Assembly (NCBI RefSeq): GCF_029952525.1
Contig: NZ_JASAOF010000002.1
Coordinates: 558,001 to 622,000, forward strand
From: Saccharopolyspora ipomoeae
Lineage (GTDB): Bacteria; Actinomycetota; Actinomycetes; Mycobacteriales; Pseudonocardiaceae
Reading direction: 5' to 3'
DNA length: 64,000 nucleotides
Both the position numbers and the translations under genes were made by a program. The notes under the pieces are model-generated. The model was not told the DNA's origin, did no database searches, and saw nothing but the letters and a program-made list of their open reading frames with translations. Shown in pieces: positions 61,256 to 64,000 of the stretch. Positions within the stretch are counted from its first letter, which is position 1. Each line of letters starts with the position of its first letter.

Positions 61256-61975
61256 TCAGGTCTTTCTGCTCCGGGGCGCTTCCCTGAGGTCGTTGGCCTC
61301 CGCCTTCTCGACGTCCAGCGCCAAGGCGCGCGCCCAAATGTTGGTGAGGGTCTGAACCACTTCTTCGATGTCGAGGTCTTCTCGCTCACCGATGACCAGG
61401 TTGATGTAGGCGAAGTTGTTGATCATCGACACGACGGCCTCCGCCGTGAGCTCGGCGGAGATGTCGGGGTCTGCCGCACCTTGCCGTTGCAGCCGTTCGA
61501 TGCCGTGCTGCACGCGCCGCCGGAAGTCGCGCCGGATCTGCATGCGGTTCTCCCGCATGTGCTCGTCGAACGTGGCGACCTGCTCGACGATGCGGCTGAA
61601 CCGCCGGGAGTGCTCCATCTCGGCGAAGTACTGCCGCAACGTGTAGGCGAACCTGTCGGCGACCGTGCCGGTGAAGTCGTCCGGGACCGCCGTCAGGAGA
61701 TAGCGATCGGCGATGACCGAGTCGACCAGGTTGTAGAAGACGTCTTCCTTGGACTGGAAGTAGATGTAGAAGGTGCCCTGCGCCAGCCCGGCCTCGTCGC
61801 AGATGTCGCCGACGCGGGTGTCCAGGAAACCCCGGGTCTCGAACACCACCCGCGCAGCCGCGAGCAGTCGGTCGCGCGTGCGGCGGCCTCGCGCGGTGCG
61901 CGGTTCCGGGCTCTGCTGCGAAACCTTCGGCGGACCCTTCCGCTGTTCCTCGCCGGAGCTGCCCTTCGCCATCAT
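61256..61975 (-). CDS. TetR-family regulator of the oxygenase/acyl-CoA unit
   Basis: 239 residues. HTH at about 30-80 (RTRDRLLAAARVVFETRGFLDTRVGDICDEAGLAQGTFYIYFQSKEDVFYNLV), long helical ligand domain, and polar N-terminal and C-terminal tails. Embedded between the luciferase-like gene (56 bases upstream) and the acyl-CoA dehydrogenase. The near-palindrome at 63193-63208 before the first gene is its likely operator. Ligand probably an acyl-CoA (inferred). Confidence 0.9.
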   Translation of the reverse strand: MMAKGSSGEEQRKGPPKVSQQSPEPRTARGRRTRDRLLAAARVVFETRGFLDTRVGDICDEAGLAQGTFYIYFQSKEDVFYNLVDSVIADRYLLTAVPDDFTGTVADRFAYTLRQYFAEMEHSRRFSRIVEQVATFDEHMRENRMQIRRDFRRRVQHGIERLQRQGAADPDISAELTAEAVVSMINNFAYINLVIGEREDLDIEEVVQTLTNIWARALALDVEKAEANDLREAPRSRKT

Positions 61976-62031
61976 GTCTCCCGTTCCTCGGACGTGCGGC
62001 GCACCGGCGTCTGCTCAGCTCGCCGCCGCGC

Positions 62032-63084
62032 TCACAGTTGCGGACGCACCTTCTCCGCGAACATTGTCATCGATCGCAACACCCGGTCCTGCGGTTGACT
62101 GCCCGCGTCGAACCAGGCGACCAAGCCGCCCAGGCCGGTGTGGCTGTGGAAGGAGGCCAGCTCCTCGGCGACGTCGTCGGGCGAACCGAGCACGAGCGTC
62201 TTGCGCTCGATGTACTCGTCGTAGCTGAGCTCCTCGATGCCGAGCCCGACCTTCGCGCGATTGGTCAGGACCCCGACGTACCACATGTAGCCCTCGCGGT
62301 ACTCCTCCTTGGCCTGCTCCCGGCTCTCCGCGACGTGCACGGCCTTGAGCTGGGAGGCGCGGGCGATGTTCTCGTCGATCGCGTCGAAGGAGTGCCCGGC
62401 CGCGCGCGCTTCCTCCCGGTACACGCCGACCAGGTGCTTGACGTCGTCGCGAGTGGGTCGTTGACCGAGGACGAACGAGAAGCCCCGCCGGGCCGCCGAC
62501 CGCAGCGACTCCTCGCTGGAGGAGACCATCACGAACACCGGTGGCGTCGGCTTCTGGACCACCTCGGGGAAGAGCTCGACCTCGTCGACCACCTCGCCCT
62601 CGGCGGGCACCTGGTAGTGCTCGCCCCGGTAGTTCACCTTCCCGTCGCGCCAGGCCTGCATGACGATGTCGAAGACCTCTTCGTAGCGGGCGTCGCGCTC
62701 GGCCTCGGGAATCCCGTAGGCCTGGAACTCCAAGCGGTCGTAGGCCTTTCCGATCCCGAAGTTCAACCGCCCGTTGCTGAGCTGGTCGACGTAGGCGTAG
62801 TCCTCGGCCAGCCGCAGCGGGTGGTGCATCGGCAGCCGCGAGACCCCGGATCCGAGGCGGATCCGCTCGGTGGCCGCCGCGGCCGCGGCCAGCAGGATCT
62901 GCGCCGAGGCCACGATCCCGTACCGGCGGCCGTTGTGCTCGGCCACCCAGGCTTCCTCGAAGCCGAGGCGGTCGGCGTGCTTGATCTGCTCGACCGCCTT
63001 GTGCACGACCTCGTTGTGGGTGTTCCACGGGGGCACGTTCGAGAGGCTGAAGATCCCGTAATGCGGGGTGGCGACGTTGCTCAT
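62032..63084 (-). CDS. Luciferase-like (LLM) flavin-dependent monooxygenase
   Basis: About 350 residues. TIM-barrel luciferase family: HYGIFSLSNVPPWNTHNEVV, EEAWVAEHNGRRYG, RIRLGSGVSRLPMHHPLRLAEDYAYVDQLSNGRLNFGIGKAY. Uses FMNH2 from a separate reductase, probably the one at 58492, to oxygenate or cleave a C-N, C-S or ring ketone bond. ATG 63084 with GAGGAG just upstream is chosen over an ATG 12 bases earlier. First gene of the minus-strand group reaching to 58492. Confidence 0.9.
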   Translation of the reverse strand: MSNVATPHYGIFSLSNVPPWNTHNEVVHKAVEQIKHADRLGFEEAWVAEHNGRRYGIVASAQILLAAAAAATERIRLGSGVSRLPMHHPLRLAEDYAYVDQLSNGRLNFGIGKAYDRLEFQAYGIPEAERDARYEEVFDIVMQAWRDGKVNYRGEHYQVPAEGEVVDEVELFPEVVQKPTPPVFVMVSSSEESLRSAARRGFSFVLGQRPTRDDVKHLVGVYREEARAAGHSFDAIDENIARASQLKAVHVAESREQAKEEYREGYMWYVGVLTNRAKVGLGIEELSYDEYIERKTLVLGSPDDVAEELASFHSHTGLGGLVAWFDAGSQPQDRVLRSMTMFAEKVRPQL

Positions 63085-63182
63085 TGCTCTCCTCAAAGAC
63101 CCATGACGGGGTGGTCCGGCAGCCCGCCTCGACCGCGGCGCCGCCGGGCGAAATCGCTGCTCAACCCGGGGTGAAGACGGGC

Positions 63183-63214
63183 TTGACTAAACATGACACG
63201 CGCGTCATTGTCAA
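63183..63214. promoter_or_regulatory. Divergent promoter region with TetR-type near-palindrome
   Basis: ATGACACGCGCGTCAT (63193-63208) is palindromic except for one symmetric pair. TTGACT (63183-63188) on the plus strand and TTGACA (63214-63209) on the minus strand flank it, so one site could control both the LLM operon and the phosphotriesterase gene. The whole spacer 63085-63318 has no gene. Confidence 0.6.
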
Positions 63215-63318
63215 CAGCCAGAGACGCCTTCCGCAGTCACCTCCACTCCCCGCCCGCACTTCCACCGCAGGCGAAAACGCTTGTCCCCACCCCTGTTTCC
63301 GAGGGAGATGCGCACCCC

Positions 63319-64000
63319 ATGACTTCGGTCCAGACCATCACCGGCGACATCGACAGCGCCCAGCTCGGCCGCGTGCTGATGCACGAGCACGTGTTCGTGT
63401 TCAACCACGAGTACGCCGCCAACTACCCCGAGACCTGGGACGACGCCGAGCGCACCGACGACGCGGTCGCCAAGCTCGTCGAGCTCAAGGCCAACGGCAT
63501 CGACACGATCGTCGACCTCACCGTGCTCGGGCTCGGCAGGGACATCCGCAGGGTGCGCGCCGTCGCGGAGCGCTCACCGGTCACCATCATCGCCGCGACC
63601 GGCTACTACACCTTCAACGAACTGCCCACCTACCTGCGCCTCCGCGGGCCCGGACGGCTCATCGGCGGCGAGGAGCCGATGGTGGACATGTTCGTGCGCG
63701 ACATCTGCGAGGGCATCGCCGGAACCGGCATCCGCGCCGGGATCCTCAAGTGCGCGACCGACGTCCCGGGCGTCACCCCCGACGTCGAGCGGGTGCTGCG
63801 CTCGGTGGCCCGCGCCCACCTGCGCACCGGCGTGCCGATCTCCACGCACACCGACGTCGCCACCGAGCGCGGTCTGGAGCAGCAGAAGATCTTCGCCGAG
63901 GAAGGCGTCGACCTCGGCAACGTGATCATCGGGCACAGCGGCGACTCCGAGGACCTCGACTACCTCCAGCGGCTGCTCGACAACGGGTCCTACCTGGGCA
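63319..64000 (+). CDS. Phosphotriesterase-family metal hydrolase (3' partial)
   Basis: Runs off the window end with 227 codons visible and no stop. It begins MTSVQTITGDI; the binuclear metal site is shown by HEH in VLMHEHVFVF, the probable carboxylated Lys in GILKCATD, and His residues in STHTDVATERG and IIGHSGD. Members hydrolyse lactones or phosphotriesters; in a catabolic setting a lactonase is most likely. ATG 63319 follows GAGGGAG. Divergent from the LLM operon and sharing its control region. Confidence 0.88.
   Translation, partial: MTSVQTITGDIDSAQLGRVLMHEHVFVFNHEYAANYPETWDDAERTDDAVAKLVELKANGIDTIVDLTVLGLGRDIRRVRAVAERSPVTIIAATGYYTFNELPTYLRLRGPGRLIGGEEPMVDMFVRDICEGIAGTGIRAGILKCATDVPGVTPDVERVLRSVARAHLRTGVPISTHTDVATERGLEQQKIFAEEGVDLGNVIIGHSGDSEDLDYLQRLLDNGSYLG

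Noticed and set aside
1-64000. CRISPR arrays, tRNA, rRNA, insertion sequences
   Set aside because: No regularly spaced repeats, no tRNA-like cloverleaf or rRNA stretch, and no transposase or integrase motif were seen on either strand.

Overview
The window is GC-rich actinobacterial DNA. Genes are dense and end-to-end, GTG starts are common, and there are DUF397, DUF6292, GAF-ANTAR and STAS regulatory proteins of the kind found in Pseudonocardiaceae. A Saccharopolyspora-like host is my inference, not something proven by the sequence. I see no rRNA, tRNA, CRISPR array, transposase or integrase.

Layout. 1-6.5 kb: the end of a PAS-GGDEF diguanylate cyclase, an OsmC peroxidase, a secreted class 2 lipase, and a coupled pair made of a HAMP/cyclase-homology receptor and a cyclic-nucleotide-domain MscS channel. 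6.6-10.5 kb: a compact RiPP cluster with a 24-residue precursor, a cobalamin-type radical SAM maturase, a DUF5825 partner and an MFS exporter, flanked by AT-rich DNA and a decayed monooxygenase fragment. 11.5-16.6 kb: a sugar-acid cassette (ManD/RspA-type dehydratase, MHS transporter, L-idonate/L-gulonate-type dehydrogenase) with a divergent LacI regulator. 16.6-28.9 kb: two adjacent sulfatase loci. One is GPH transporter, LacI, sulfatase and GH3; the other is PadR, MFS, leader ORF, sulfatase and sulfatase. Both have readable promoter/operator DNA. 28.9-32.4 kb: a GntR/UTRA-controlled dicarboxylate transporter and fumarase-superfamily lyase. 32.5-36.5 kb: small actinobacterial regulatory genes, two of them frameshifted. 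36.7-40.6 kb: a TIM-barrel isomerase, SDR and MFS operon with a divergent LysR. 40.7-48.7 kb: a TetR-controlled carbonyl-metabolism region (epimerase, acetoacetate-decarboxylase family, DJ-1/PfpI, esterase, aldehyde dehydrogenase, glutathione-independent formaldehyde dehydrogenase). 49-64 kb: a catabolic island with two LysR/TetR-associated transport and acyl-CoA modules, several SDRs, a luciferase-like monooxygenase, a flavin reductase, a cyclase-family hydrolase and the start of a phosphotriesterase-family gene.

How it fits together: most of the window is a string of self-contained catabolic cassettes, each with its own transporter and local regulator. Many genes overlap by ATGA, GTGA or TGATG, so translation within each operon is probably coupled. 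The parts most likely to be new are the RiPP cluster with its very short precursor, the pseudocyclase-channel pair, the five-copy 15-bp operator around the TetR gene at 41.8 kb, and the leader ORF and hairpin before the second sulfatase locus.
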